A DNA stretch of 43,918 nt, from the NCBI GenBank assembly GCA_016927475.1, contig JAFGMO010000058.1, forward strand, positions 1 to 43,918, given 5' to 3'. The notes below the pieces were generated by a model. It worked only from the letters and a program-made list of their open reading frames with translations, was not told the origin of the DNA and made no database searches. A program made the position numbers and the translations under genes. This document shows, piece after piece, positions 8,201 to 15,970 of this stretch. Within the stretch, counting starts at the first letter, position 1. Each line of letters starts with the position of its first letter. Source of the DNA: Candidatus Aminicenantota bacterium. Its GTDB lineage: Bacteria; Acidobacteriota; Aminicenantia; Aminicenantales; Aminicenantaceae.

Positions 8201-10064
8201 CACCGTCTACATCCTCATTATAAAAAGGTATTCTTCCAATGATGACCTCCGGATACAAATCGACTCCTCCTATGCCTCTGTCTCCTGAAGCAATGTATTG
8301 TATAAATATATAGGTCTGAACTTCTTCAAATACCGGGGCGCCGGTCAAGGTATCATTATTGAAAAAATCCGTTTCCAATCCATCATCATAGGTAGCGGGC
8401 GCCGTTTCATGTTTAAAGACTGTGGTGACCTCATCTCCGTAATTACGCAGGCTGCATGAAAAGTATGCATCCCCTGTTGACTGTTTATACTCTATCCTTA
8501 TCGGGTAAGTGCCGTTGGTTAACGATCTCCACTGTGAATACCATGTAATATAATGTTCATTGGCATCGTCGACCATCAAATCGGCGTTGTCGAATCCGTC
8601 ATTATCACTGTCAACCCAGATTTTAGTCTGACCTTCCGTATATCCCCTTACATACACATTCAGGGGGTCCGTGGTTCCGGCAACTTCGATAAAGCCTTCC
8701 CAACGGGCTGAAAACAGATTTTCCGTGACGCTGGGATCCAGATTATTGTAGCCGCTGAAAGGAATGTTTTCTCCCACAAAATCATCATCATCATGATTCC
8801 AATCACCCGTCAAGTCGGAATAATAGACATCGGTTGGATGTTCGGTAGTGGGGTTCGGCCATGTTAGCTGCATGGGAATATTCCCGACCCTGTCTCCATC
8901 TTCAGCATTATCCGGATCAGGATCGCCGATGAGAAGAACGTATTCGATGCCCAAAGCGAGGTAATTATCCATGAGCCACTGTCTTATTTTTTCAGGTCTG
9001 CCGTTAGGAACATCTCCCACAACATCCTCATATCCCCCGACGGCATCGACAAAGCTGTAACCCCCTCCGGTTTCAGCCACGGTATAATTGGCATGTTCTG
9101 CAACCACCATGACGGAATATCCTTGAGATTGTTTGTGATAGCAGAAGTTATCTGCGGGTGTGCCCATAATATTACCCAGCGCAGAGCAGTTAGTGAAATT
9201 GTCCGATGTGGTAATGATCACATAATTGGGATCGTTTGGTTCTTCGGGATTCTTTTTTGTGGTTTTCCTGCGGACATGTTTGAAATATCCCTCTTTAGCC
9301 CGGTCGTAATTAAGAAAAAGTTTCTTGGCTCTCTCATCGAATGTATCATCACGCAGCAGCTGTTTCGTTTTTTCTTTTTTAAGATAAGCTAAATCCCGGT
9401 CAAAAGAGACTTTTACGTCAATTTCTTCAGCGAGAATCAATTTGGATTTCACCGGATTGTATCGGATGGGATAATAAACAACAGTAGCCACCTTCCACTT
9501 TCGAAGCTGACCGGATGATTTCACCTGACAATATTCGAGAGGGTGGAATGCATCTTTTTCGTATATAAAAATGTTACGTCCCTCTTTGATTTTTTTCCCA
9601 AGGCCCCACATTTCAAGCTCCCACCGCATTTCCTCTTCATTGGGGACTCTTTGGTCATAAAGATAGGGAGGCGCAGGAGCTATTCGATATTCTCCCGGAA
9701 GTTCTTTCTCCGCGAGAGGAATGACTTCAACCTGCAGGGATTGCTCGACGGCTTCGGGAGGGAGGGCGATATGGAACACTTGATAGGGCAAAGACGGATC
9801 ACCCGGAGAATAATCCCTCAAAAAATTTTCCATCAGGATAATGACATTATTTCGAGCACGAAAAATGTACTTTTTGGGAGCATCCGTTATTTTATAGCTG
9901 CCGGGTCTTAGTTTGAGATAAATTGCATCCGGATCGGGTCCCTGGAATACGTCTGCCTTTTTTTCCGGAGTTTTTTGCTGGGAAAATAAAAGAGATAAGG
10001 ATATTAGCAAAAAGACAAAAAGAAACATGGAAACAAAATTTTTGATGTTTTTTTTCGAATTCAT
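5241..10064 (-). CDS. Giant C25 (gingipain-type) protease with VWA domain and C-terminal outer-membrane barrel
   Basis: A 1607-residue exported protein with signal peptide 1-29. A propeptide-like region (about 40-270) is followed by a peptidase C25 domain (about 280-880) with likely catalytic His742 (THGS) and Cys773 (TTC). This domain is interrupted by a PA14-like insert at about 450-545 (NLFSARWEGFIEV, then WVDSDNDG). A VWA domain at about 889-1075 has an intact metal site, DGSGS (895-899), and LLSDG near 1009-1013. Ig-like and choice-of-anchor-type segments follow to about 1460. The last 140 residues are alternating strands ending GIIFRF with a terminal Phe, typical of an eight-strand outer-membrane barrel. 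Gingipains cut after Arg or Lys; the specificity here cannot be read. A GGAGG site precedes the ATG. It probably sits on the cell surface, anchored by its own barrel instead of a type IX sorting tail. The domain calls are firm; the topology is inferred. Confidence 0.85.
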   Translation of the reverse strand: MNSKKNIKNFVSMFLFVFLLISLSLLFSQQKTPEKKADVFQGPDPDAIYLKLRPGSYKITDAPKKYIFRARNNVIILMENFLRDYSPGDPSLPYQVFHIALPPEAVEQSLQVEVIPLAEKELPGEYRIAPAPPYLYDQRVPNEEEMRWELEMWGLGKKIKEGRNIFIYEKDAFHPLEYCQVKSSGQLRKWKVATVVYYPIRYNPVKSKLILAEEIDVKVSFDRDLAYLKKEKTKQLLRDDTFDERAKKLFLNYDRAKEGYFKHVRRKTTKKNPEEPNDPNYVIITTSDNFTNCSALGNIMGTPADNFCYHKQSQGYSVMVVAEHANYTVAETGGGYSFVDAVGGYEDVVGDVPNGRPEKIRQWLMDNYLALGIEYVLLIGDPDPDNAEDGDRVGNIPMQLTWPNPTTEHPTDVYYSDLTGDWNHDDDDFVGENIPFSGYNNLDPSVTENLFSARWEGFIEVAGTTDPLNVYVRGYTEGQTKIWVDSDNDGFDNADLMVDDANEHYITWYSQWRSLTNGTYPIRIEYKQSTGDAYFSCSLRNYGDEVTTVFKHETAPATYDDGLETDFFNNDTLTGAPVFEEVQTYIFIQYIASGDRGIGGVDLYPEVIIGRIPFYNEDVDGDGEPDYDILGSMLTKIINYENANIHEETWRRRVLISTPYMYDFDADLGRYTTADYDGGEFLMDTVAPPPLWEWYRIHEEDYPDVFPDAEVNGGCSYDETVNGWNNPGDPDDGRGVVMWRTHGSQTGASHVFEESRIPDLDPAKPSFVIQTTCLNGKPEATEQADGTLDYPLGYTLLRDCPAIATISSSRSSAGGVFDRTDVSCSYKNNPYLLYCFAKGIFDNIKVGEVVSHVREYDASSSWPGNILNYNLYGDPTVSLFGQAPRSNNDIVFLLDGSGSMLSEGKWDAAVDAAVLFYQLMKELRHSAFEDRYNSVVFRWPCSGTADDTTAVPPGSGLKDISVPLTLGTYTPYEPEYDFCTPIGEGLEMAVDQFVLDEEESFYSNKTILLLSDGKQNRGMDPLSVAIPEEIKVQVVGLGEDYIEPDLIRDIADNSGGDYRITPSPRVMEDFFLQILCNTSWKLQDITVIPSDEDGDGVNDTGTAAIDQDFAVFIIVWDDTSASLSFHLDPPGDGPNITPTSLAAYFPMEVTYHSPGAGETHAYYVCKNIPEALMADWHFVNINEGGTDVPIDNVLCKVIEDPRTIANFDIDNMDHFTGQPITLSAKITEDGKPVIGLTEVYAELTNSPALSPGNIMSENSPPPDYPSKPAAGADRTLRSHYLFGVMKTLGLKSLSRLGGPKVILHDDGINGDLRANDGIYTGLYDDTQVEGSYTFKFRARGENSQGKIFDRTETLSEYVKFAAHPDNSSIEVVATQVLEQEKIVKAAIKVTPKDKFGSYLGPFLGDKIKVWSSVGNFAPVYTDPKDGSYIYTLSYPVGTTPLISVAVGDVIVKDRQKVKPGGRDRVFSFSLHAGYTVPLGNFKSSYDSDYSTTVDIDYHFTPKLSIVGLFGYNRFKAGSSSVGDTYWINISANLKYEFSTNIFRPYVNGGVGYYIPKSGDSGIGGNLGCGVDYTFKPYLIFELGANYHVVFGEDVQFAVGSAGIIFRF

Positions 10065-10450
10065 AGTACCCTCCTTTTTGATCTATATAATTGGCTTATA
10101 TAGGCAGTTCGGCAGAATATCATTCATTAAATTATGGATTAAAATATCAATGTGAAAAAATTTGAGCTTATCTGCATTCCCCCCTCTTCTGCTGGAAAGG
10201 TTCTATCTATTTAGTCGTGGTTTCTTTCAATTGATTGAATTTTATCACTTTGGAATCTATTTAGTCCTGCCAAATATTTATTATAATTTCACATCGAATA
10301 TAAGTCTTAAACCGGCAATTTCTGAGAATATTTCCAACATCAGGTGGATTTTTCCGTATCCTTTTTGTTTTATAAAAGTAAAAGACTACGCATGAAGATG
10401 TTACCTTTTCCTCTATCAAAAGCTTCGCAAAACACAAAGGGAGCTATATT
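10065..10450. other. AT-rich divergent intergenic region
   Basis: This 386-bp gap separates the divergent protease and Ntn-hydrolase genes and must hold both promoters. I see two copies of CTATTTAGTC about 50 bases apart (near 10207 and 10259), and an inverted repeat TTCAAT-TG-ATTGAA near 10227-10240 that could be an operator. A 77-codon open frame at 10162-10395 is Phe-rich and looks like chance. Confidence 0.45.
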
Positions 10451-11716
10451 ATGAGAAAAACGGCTTTATTTGCTCTTGTTTTTTTTCTTTTGGGAAAAAC
10501 CCTCCCCTTCTGCTGTACCGGTTTCACGGCCTTTACTTCCCTAGGTATACTCGTGGGAAACAACGAGGACTATATCGACAGTTACACCGATACCGTGGTC
10601 CGGGTAAGGCCGGCTGACGGGAGCACATACGGCTGCCTCCTCCTGGGATTCAACCAGCAGAATTTCTCCATGGGAGGCATGAATGACCAGGGATTGTATT
10701 TTGATATGTTTACCGTCCCTGCCTTTGCCTGGGCGCCCGACCCGAACCGGCTTGATTATGATGGTTTTCTCGAAGGCAAGATGCTGGAGGAATGCGCCAC
10801 GGTCCAGGAAGCGGTGGCCTTTTTAACAGCCTACAATGATCCCGGTATGGGTTCCGTTTATTACCAGATTTTTCTGGTGGACCGGAGCGGGGATGCGGCT
10901 GTTGTCAACTGGTGGGATGGGGACTATGAGGTGGTCCGTAAGAGTGAGATTTTTTTAGTTGTAACCAATTTTTTTCTTCTCCACCCGGAATACGGCTCGT
11001 ATCCCTGCTGGCGGCACATCACGGCTTCTCAGATGCTGAAAGAGGCGGAGGAATACACGGCAGAGCTTTTTCGCACAATCCTCGAGACCGTCAATCTTAC
11101 CAGCAATTATTCCAACATATGCAACCTCACGACCGGGGACCTTTTTGTCTATAACCGGTATAACTTTGAAGAGTGCATTCATTTCAATATTCATCAGGAA
11201 TTAGCTAAAGGATATTTCGACTACCAGCTTCCGGACTATTTTTCTCAGATTCATGTTCTGGCTCCCAAGGAAGGGGTGATGGTCACCAATTTACCGCTTT
11301 CCTTCGAGTGGGAAGGAGATCCGGACAGCAGATACCAGTTGTTTTTATCGACAAACCCAAATTTCACGGATTGTGTCCCTATCGAGGTCGTTTCAAGGGG
11401 AAAACGCGTCCTGAACGAATCCACGGCAGCGTTTATCCCCCTTGTGTTTTTTGCCGGCTTCCTTTCCTTCGCCTTTCTGGGACAAAAAAGAAAAAGTGGG
11501 ATTCTTTTGCTTATGGCAGCAGTCTTTTTATCCTTATTTTTGGTTTCCTGTGAGAGCTCCCCTCCTCCTGATTTTGATGCTCCGCACAAAGAGAGCCTTA
11601 CAGTGAACAATCTCCAATCCAATACAACCTATTATTGGAAGATCAGGGCTTTCCGGGCGGGATCGGTTTTTACGGAAAGCATCGTCTTTACCTTTAACAC
11701 CGGAGATGTCAGATGA
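10451..11716 (+). CDS. Secreted Ntn-hydrolase-like (linear amide hydrolase) protein with interrupted FN3-like tail
   Basis: A 421-residue protein. After a signal peptide, FCCTGF places Cys21/Cys22 where choloylglycine-hydrolase and acyl-CoA:6-APA-acyltransferase relatives expose their catalytic N-terminal Cys. GNNED at about 36-40 matches the conserved Asn-containing turn of that group, and GGMNDQGLYFD (about 75-85) is also family-like. Such enzymes split linear amide bonds; the substrate is unknown. From about 265 a fibronectin-III-like domain starts (FEWEGDPDSRYQLFLSTNPNF) and ends as NNLQSNTTYYWKIRAF. Between these halves lie two strongly hydrophobic segments (about 326-343 and 349-366) followed by a lipobox-like LVSCESS, an unusual interruption. 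A GGGAG site precedes the ATG. Its stop overlaps the start of the next gene (ATGA), so the two are translationally coupled. Confidence 0.7.
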   Translation: MRKTALFALVFFLLGKTLPFCCTGFTAFTSLGILVGNNEDYIDSYTDTVVRVRPADGSTYGCLLLGFNQQNFSMGGMNDQGLYFDMFTVPAFAWAPDPNRLDYDGFLEGKMLEECATVQEAVAFLTAYNDPGMGSVYYQIFLVDRSGDAAVVNWWDGDYEVVRKSEIFLVVTNFFLLHPEYGSYPCWRHITASQMLKEAEEYTAELFRTILETVNLTSNYSNICNLTTGDLFVYNRYNFEECIHFNIHQELAKGYFDYQLPDYFSQIHVLAPKEGVMVTNLPLSFEWEGDPDSRYQLFLSTNPNFTDCVPIEVVSRGKRVLNESTAAFIPLVFFAGFLSFAFLGQKRKSGILLLMAAVFLSLFLVSCESSPPPDFDAPHKESLTVNNLQSNTTYYWKIRAFRAGSVFTESIVFTFNTGDVR

Positions 11717-12669
11717 GAAAAAACGCGGCCTTTTTGTTTGTTCTATTGTTCTGTGGATCCATAGTTTTAGCCGGGGCGGACGGAAACAGGAAAAAGTTCG
11801 AGCTGGAATGGGACGGGGGATTCTCCTTGATCAATCCCGAAGACCTGAACCTGAGGACCGGATTTCAAGAAGCTTATGAAAAATATTGGAATGAGGATTT
11901 TCTGGCATATGCATTGGACAAGGGCTATATTGAATCCTTGGATGTTCAAAAGTTGGGTGAATATAAAAAGCTGAGGCGTGCAATCCCTCTTGGGCTTCGC
12001 CTTAAATACAGCCTTTCAGCATCTTTGGCCATCTCACTGGGATTGAAGGTCGTATCGGGATCGTCTTTCTCGGAGACTTTTCATCAATACATCTGCGGGC
12101 TTCAAGGGGGAGGTTCAATCACACGCAATTATTCCTATTTTCCTTTAAATGTTTCCGCCTGGGGAATTGCTCCCATGATGGGTGCTCATTTTTCCCTATT
12201 CTTAAACCCCCGTCTTCAACTTGCGGCTTATGTCTCCGGAGGGCCGCTTTTCGGCTTCTGCCGGCAAATTATGGGTAAAAGCTCCCTTGAGTCTTCGAAC
12301 ATCAACCCGGGACAGGAAAGTTATTATAAATTGGAATATAAAGGCAGCGGGCTGGGGATGGCTTTGGACACCGGGATTCAGGTCCGGTATCCCCTGAGGA
12401 GCCGGATAAATGTTTTTTTTGAAGGAGGTTATTCCTTTCAGCGGATCAAAAAGATTTCCGGGACAGGAAAGACCGATACCGGCACCTCTGTGGATACCTG
12501 GGAAGGAGATTGGGGGATCATTAGGTATCAGAATTCTGGATTGTGGGGAACGATGGATGAGACCTATTTCACAAACAGTTGGGACGGCCGTGAAGATGAG
12601 TGGATAAGGGGCTTTGTGCTCGACCTGTCGGGTTTCCAGGTGAAGGCGGGATTGGGATTCTATTTTTGA
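11713..12669 (+). CDS. Putative outer-membrane beta-barrel protein
   Basis: A 318-residue protein with signal peptide about 1-21 (ending VLAGA). The remainder has alternating hydrophobic and polar strands, with aromatic girdles such as YSLSASLAISLGLKV, LNPRLQLAAYVSGGPLF and INVFFEGGYSFQRI. It ends in AGLGFYF with a terminal Phe, the usual signal for barrel assembly in the outer membrane. No family name can be given. It overlaps the Ntn-hydrolase-like gene by 4 bases, which makes co-expression near certain and suggests that the pair act together at the envelope. Function unknown. Confidence 0.7.
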   Translation: MRKNAAFLFVLLFCGSIVLAGADGNRKKFELEWDGGFSLINPEDLNLRTGFQEAYEKYWNEDFLAYALDKGYIESLDVQKLGEYKKLRRAIPLGLRLKYSLSASLAISLGLKVVSGSSFSETFHQYICGLQGGGSITRNYSYFPLNVSAWGIAPMMGAHFSLFLNPRLQLAAYVSGGPLFGFCRQIMGKSSLESSNINPGQESYYKLEYKGSGLGMALDTGIQVRYPLRSRINVFFEGGYSFQRIKKISGTGKTDTGTSVDTWEGDWGIIRYQNSGLWGTMDETYFTNSWDGREDEWIRGFVLDLSGFQVKAGLGFYF

Positions 12670-12692
12670 ATTTTTATTGAAATTATCTGATG

Positions 12693-12832
12693 GTGTCGGC
12701 CTAATTATGAATTTTTCATGCGCATGCACAACCGCGAACAATGAAAATTACTGCCTATAATCCTGGATCACCCGGATGAACCTGGTGATGACTGTTGTTA
12801 TTTTCTAGGTAATAATACAGGTTAAATACGGC
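12693..12832. repeat. Dispersed palindromic element, minus-oriented copy
   Basis: The hairpin at 12767-12789 (ATCACCCGG, loop ATGAA, CCTGGTGAT; one mismatch) is flanked by segments whose reverse complement matches the copy at 39559-39780: a TTACCTAGAAAA-type start and an ATTTTCATnnTTCGCGG-type end. It lacks the second hairpin of that copy. It sits between convergent genes and may also end transcription. Confidence 0.7.
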
Positions 12833-13790
12833 GTCTTTTTATATAAATCATCACCAAACCCGCACCCGCCCAAAAGAGAGCCAGGATTCTGCGGATGACG
12901 GTCAGCGCCAGCCCCGCACCGGCCTGCATGCCCAGGATTCCGAAAACGGCGACATAAGCCGCTTCGTAGGTTCCGACGGAGGCGGGAAAAAAAGGAAGGA
13001 AAAAAGCGATGGTCCCCAGGGTGACGATTAGAAAGCTGTCGATAAGACGGACATGGACTCCCATCACCAAAAGCGTCAGGTGAATTTCCCCGGTCCAAAA
13101 GAGAATGATAAAGGCATAGAATAATATGGAATAGAACAGGTATATTTTGTGTTTTGTTAAAAATTCGGAGATATAAAGATCGGCTTCTTCGATTTTTTCA
13201 CGGCTTTTTTGAAGAAACTTCAACCGGATGCGGACCTTTCCGATAAGATCGGACAACCATGTGAGCAATCCTTTTCTCTGTTTATGGATCAAAAAGGCGA
13301 CAAACAAAATAACCATCGCCACGGAGCCAATGAGAAAAATTTTCATATTGGTGGGAATGGAAATACGAATGAGGGCGATAGTCAAACCGATAACGGCGAA
13401 TACGATAACGGTCAGGATTTCGATGGTTTTATCCAGGATAACGGAAGCCAGGCATTTTCGCCTGTTGGGGCAGTTTACCATGTACGTTCTGATGACTTCA
13501 CCACCGAGGTGGGCCGAGGGCGTGAGGTAGCTTATGGCGTGCCCCACGATCCGTGCCTGAAATAGATTGAAAAAGGAAAGTCCGGGTTCAAAGCGGTTGA
13601 GAATCATCTTCCAGTACAAAGTGCGCAGCAGCCAATAGATAAAGCGGAAAAAAAACAGGAGGAGAAAGTTAACAATGGATACCGTTTTGATGTTCGACCA
13701 GATCCTGCCGGGACCGATCTTTAGAATAAGAAAAATTATGAGAGCGCCGCCAATGATCCAGGCAAGATTAAGAATAGCTTTTCGGTTCAT
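12822..13790 (-). CDS. Lysylphosphatidylglycerol synthase-type transmembrane protein (UPF0104)
   Basis: An integral membrane protein of 322 residues from the ATG at 13790, which has GGAG upstream; a longer in-frame start at 13853 would only add a non-hydrophobic leader. It has about eight hydrophobic segments with the features of the LPG_synthase_TM/UPF0104 family: a FLLLFFFRFIYWLLRTLYWK region, VGHAISYLTPSAHLGGEVIRTYMV, and a C-terminal PFFPASVGTYEAAY (the conserved P-S-G-E block). The family includes the flippase half of MprF, but this protein has no aminoacyl-transferase domain, so aminoacyl-lipid synthesis cannot be claimed. It may move a lipid or polyprenyl-linked substrate. Flanked by palindromic repeats on both sides. 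Confidence 0.8.
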   Translation of the reverse strand: MNRKAILNLAWIIGGALIIFLILKIGPGRIWSNIKTVSIVNFLLLFFFRFIYWLLRTLYWKMILNRFEPGLSFFNLFQARIVGHAISYLTPSAHLGGEVIRTYMVNCPNRRKCLASVILDKTIEILTVIVFAVIGLTIALIRISIPTNMKIFLIGSVAMVILFVAFLIHKQRKGLLTWLSDLIGKVRIRLKFLQKSREKIEEADLYISEFLTKHKIYLFYSILFYAFIILFWTGEIHLTLLVMGVHVRLIDSFLIVTLGTIAFFLPFFPASVGTYEAAYVAVFGILGMQAGAGLALTVIRRILALFWAGAGLVMIYIKRRRI

Positions 13791-13795
13791 GTGGG

Positions 13796-14070
13796 GAACA
13801 TCTCCGCGAACGATGAAAATTATTTGTCTTTGTTTTCCCAGGTAAAAAAACAAATGTCATCACCCGGTTCATCCGGGTGATCCAGGCTGATCGGCAATAA
13901 TTATCATGTTGATAACGGGATACCCCGGACAAGCCGGGGTATGACAGAATGGGACATACTAAAGAAAAAAAGAAACTAAATTTTGGTATCGTCATTTTCT
14001 ATGAAATTTTCATGCATAAATGCACTCATAACTGATGAGAATTCTTCGCCATTATTTTTTTGGTTATATT
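13796..14070. repeat. Dispersed palindromic element, double-hairpin copy
   Basis: Hairpin one is ATCACCCGG/CCGGGTGAT with a TTCAT loop (13859-13881). Hairpin two is ATACCCCGG/CCGGGGTAT with an ACAAG loop (13920-13942), followed by GACAGAAT. The order and spacing match the copy at 39584-39667, where the second stem reads ATACTCCGG/CCGGAGTAT: a compensated base-pair change. Flanking ATGAAAATTA and TTTTCATGCA segments recur in the other copies. No coding signal. Confidence 0.8.
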
Positions 14071-14075
14071 GCAGG

Positions 14076-14840
14076 TTAGATGTTATTGAGGAAAGATTTT
14101 ATTTCTTTAATCTGCGATAAACTGAATCTTTCCGCGAAGTACTCTTTACAGATTGTTTGGGGGAAATGTTCGATATTGGTATTGCAGATCAGGAGATTGC
14201 TGACATTGTCCTGAAAGGTCTTCAAGAGGTATTCATATTTGATGGTGGTGTCTTCAGGATTGGCAATGAGCACGTAAGGCAGGTTCTGAACCATAAATTC
14301 CTCATTCCCATTCAAAATAAGTTTGCCGGTTTTGAAAAAAGTTTTGGGGTCCATCTCATCGAGGATGACATCCACTCTGTCCCTCGGATAGGAGCTGTAC
14401 CAGTAAGCCAATTTCCTGGTGGTTCTTGCATTCCATAGTCTTTCCGTATGTTTGAAGGAATCGGCCATGTTCACGAAGATAGAATAACATTTCTTTCGAA
14501 AGGGGTGCAGGTTCAAGGATTCGGCATTGAGGTATGGCGTGATGGCGACGATGCCCTTGCAGTTTCCGTTTAAAGAAATCCGGTTGGCGATGAGGAACCC
14601 GAAGGAAATACCGCCCATAATAAAATGGTCCAAATTTAATTTATTGACCTCGTTCTCGACATAAGCACAATAACTTTCCAGGCTAACCTCTGAAAGAGCG
14701 GGAACGTTGCTGATAAATCCGGGGAGGTCAATAAAATAGAGATTAAAATGGTCGTTCAGGTATTCTAAAAAATCGTTGAGGATGATGCTGTTCGTATAAA
14801 AGGCATTTATGAGTACGAGATTTTCTTTCGACTCATTCAT
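14076..14840 (-). CDS. Alpha/beta hydrolase family protein
   Basis: A 254-residue cytoplasmic protein with no leader. It has the alpha/beta-hydrolase layout: LYFIDLPGF (strand and turn, about 34-42), nucleophile elbow GGISFG with Ser79, acid Asp197 in IANPEDTTI, and His225 in NTNIEHFP near the C-terminus. The match resembles small hydrolases and esterases of the MhpC/BioH type; the substrate is unknown. No strong ribosome site precedes the ATG, but an excellent promoter lies 30 to 60 bases upstream, so it is probably a single-gene unit with a very short leader. Confidence 0.75.
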   Translation of the reverse strand: MNESKENLVLINAFYTNSIILNDFLEYLNDHFNLYFIDLPGFISNVPALSEVSLESYCAYVENEVNKLNLDHFIMGGISFGFLIANRISLNGNCKGIVAITPYLNAESLNLHPFRKKCYSIFVNMADSFKHTERLWNARTTRKLAYWYSSYPRDRVDVILDEMDPKTFFKTGKLILNGNEEFMVQNLPYVLIANPEDTTIKYEYLLKTFQDNVSNLLICNTNIEHFPQTICKEYFAERFSLSQIKEIKSFLNNI

Positions 14841-14868
14841 GCAGTTTTATTTCAAAATTGTTTTTAGA

Positions 14869-14897
14869 ATAATATTATATTCTTCGTCCCAAGTCAA
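14869..14897 (-). promoter_or_regulatory. Candidate sigma-70 promoter for the alpha/beta hydrolase
   Basis: On the minus strand TTGACT (14892-14897), a 17-base spacer and TATTAT (14869-14874). The start codon at 14840 would give a leader of about 20 bases. Confidence 0.6.
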
Positions 14898-14991
14898 AGG
14901 AAATTTTATTTGGCGATTTTCCCCTTTATCAGCTTCAGCCGAAAGCTCTTTTTAGCTTTAGGCCCTTGTTATATGAACTAAGACCAGCCGG

Positions 14992-15534
14992 TTATTTATC
15001 TTTTTTCTCTTCGAACAGGCCTGAATAGAAATGTCTTACGTAATTTTCAGGTATTTTGTCGACCGGATAGGATCCGTGTACCTGCACATGAACCCACCGG
15101 CCGTCCCTTTTCTCCAGAACACCTGTCTGGAAAACATCTTTAAGACAACTCTCCTTGCCTTTGTATGAACCGCAGTCATCGAGAAAACAGGAGTACCAAG
15201 CAACATCACCGGAACGGGAAAACTTGATGCGGAGGTCTTTGAATTCGTAGCGGGTTCCGTGGAAATCGGGATCTTTCCACCGTTCGGAGAACTTTTTGAA
15301 ATTTTCCAGGCCCACCACTTTGCTGTCGGAAAAAAGCCAGAAGTGAAACATATCGTCGGCCCAGAGACGGAACATCGCTTCAAAATCCTTCTCGATGGCC
15401 CATCCAATTGTCTGTTCAATGCTTTTTTTCACGGCTTCATATTCTGGATGAACGTCTGTTTGTGCCCTCGCATTTCCTGCGGTTAGAAGCAGAACAAGAA
15501 GAACAAAAAAGGATGCATGTAAAATTTTTTTCAT
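14992..15534 (-). CDS. Exported NTF2-like (SnoaL/DUF4440-type) protein
   Basis: A 180-residue protein with a clear signal peptide (about 1-24, ending NARAQ). The mature part has the helix-plus-sheet pattern of the NTF2-like superfamily: VKKSIEQTIGWAIEKDFEAMFRLWADDMFHFW at the N-terminus, a middle with FSRSGDVAWYSCFLDDCG, and a terminal strand RDGRWVHVQVHGSYPVD. Such domains bind small ligands or act as isomerases or lyases; here the role is unknown. AAGGGAG lies 8 bases before the ATG. Not obviously in an operon. Confidence 0.75.
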   Translation of the reverse strand: MKKILHASFFVLLVLLLTAGNARAQTDVHPEYEAVKKSIEQTIGWAIEKDFEAMFRLWADDMFHFWLFSDSKVVGLENFKKFSERWKDPDFHGTRYEFKDLRIKFSRSGDVAWYSCFLDDCGSYKGKESCLKDVFQTGVLEKRDGRWVHVQVHGSYPVDKIPENYVRHFYSGLFEEKKDK

Positions 15535-15695
15535 AGCTCATCTCCCTTCTTTTTTAAAAAATAGATGAAAATTTTTGTAAATTTTTTCATGTTGTTTACA
15601 ATTCCTCTTTTCCATCAATTAGGCCCGGCTCCTGTAACGGTCGTAAAAACCATGGAAAACAAGATTTTATTCTAATGAGCAAATAATATGCCAAA

Positions 15696-15713
15696 ATGAT
15701 CCATTTGGATCAT
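15696..15713. promoter_or_regulatory. Inverted repeat, possible operator
   Basis: ATGATCCA and TGGATCAT are exact inverted arms separated by TT. The site lies about 145 bases upstream of the -35 box of the plus-strand gene and about 165 bases upstream of the NTF2-like gene. It could bind a dimeric regulator; nothing nearby identifies one. Confidence 0.3.
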
Positions 15714-15858
15714 ACAGCATCAAATAAAAGGGATACATATCAATTTAATGAACATCGGTTCATATCAGATAATTCGCTTATAGAAATATAGCATATAATA
15801 AAAAGGATAATATTATGGGGAACAAGGATAAAAAAAGCATGGTCAAGTCGGGCTGTTA

Positions 15859-15887
15859 TTGACATACAATTTTAAGATCTGTATGAT
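15859..15887 (+). promoter_or_regulatory. Candidate sigma-70 promoter
   Basis: TTGACA (15859-15864), a 17-base spacer and TATGAT (15882-15887). It would give a leader of about 75 bases to the gene at 15971. Confidence 0.65.
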
Positions 15888-15970
15888 TTCCGCTATCGAT
15901 GGGATATATTTCATCATAAATCAGTGAAAGAAACATCCTTTTTTAAAATTTAGATTTTTTTGGGGGAGAC

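Larger units (their letters stand above)
15535..15970. other. Intergenic region with promoter and inverted repeat
   Basis: This 436-bp gap between divergent genes holds an inverted repeat at 15696-15713 and a good promoter at 15859-15887 for the downstream lipoprotein-like gene. No coding potential was seen. Confidence 0.6.

Noticed and set aside
10162..10395. 77-codon plus-strand frame in the divergent gap
   Set aside because: No ribosome site, Phe/Tyr/Ile-rich composition typical of translated AT-rich DNA, and no recognisable domain.
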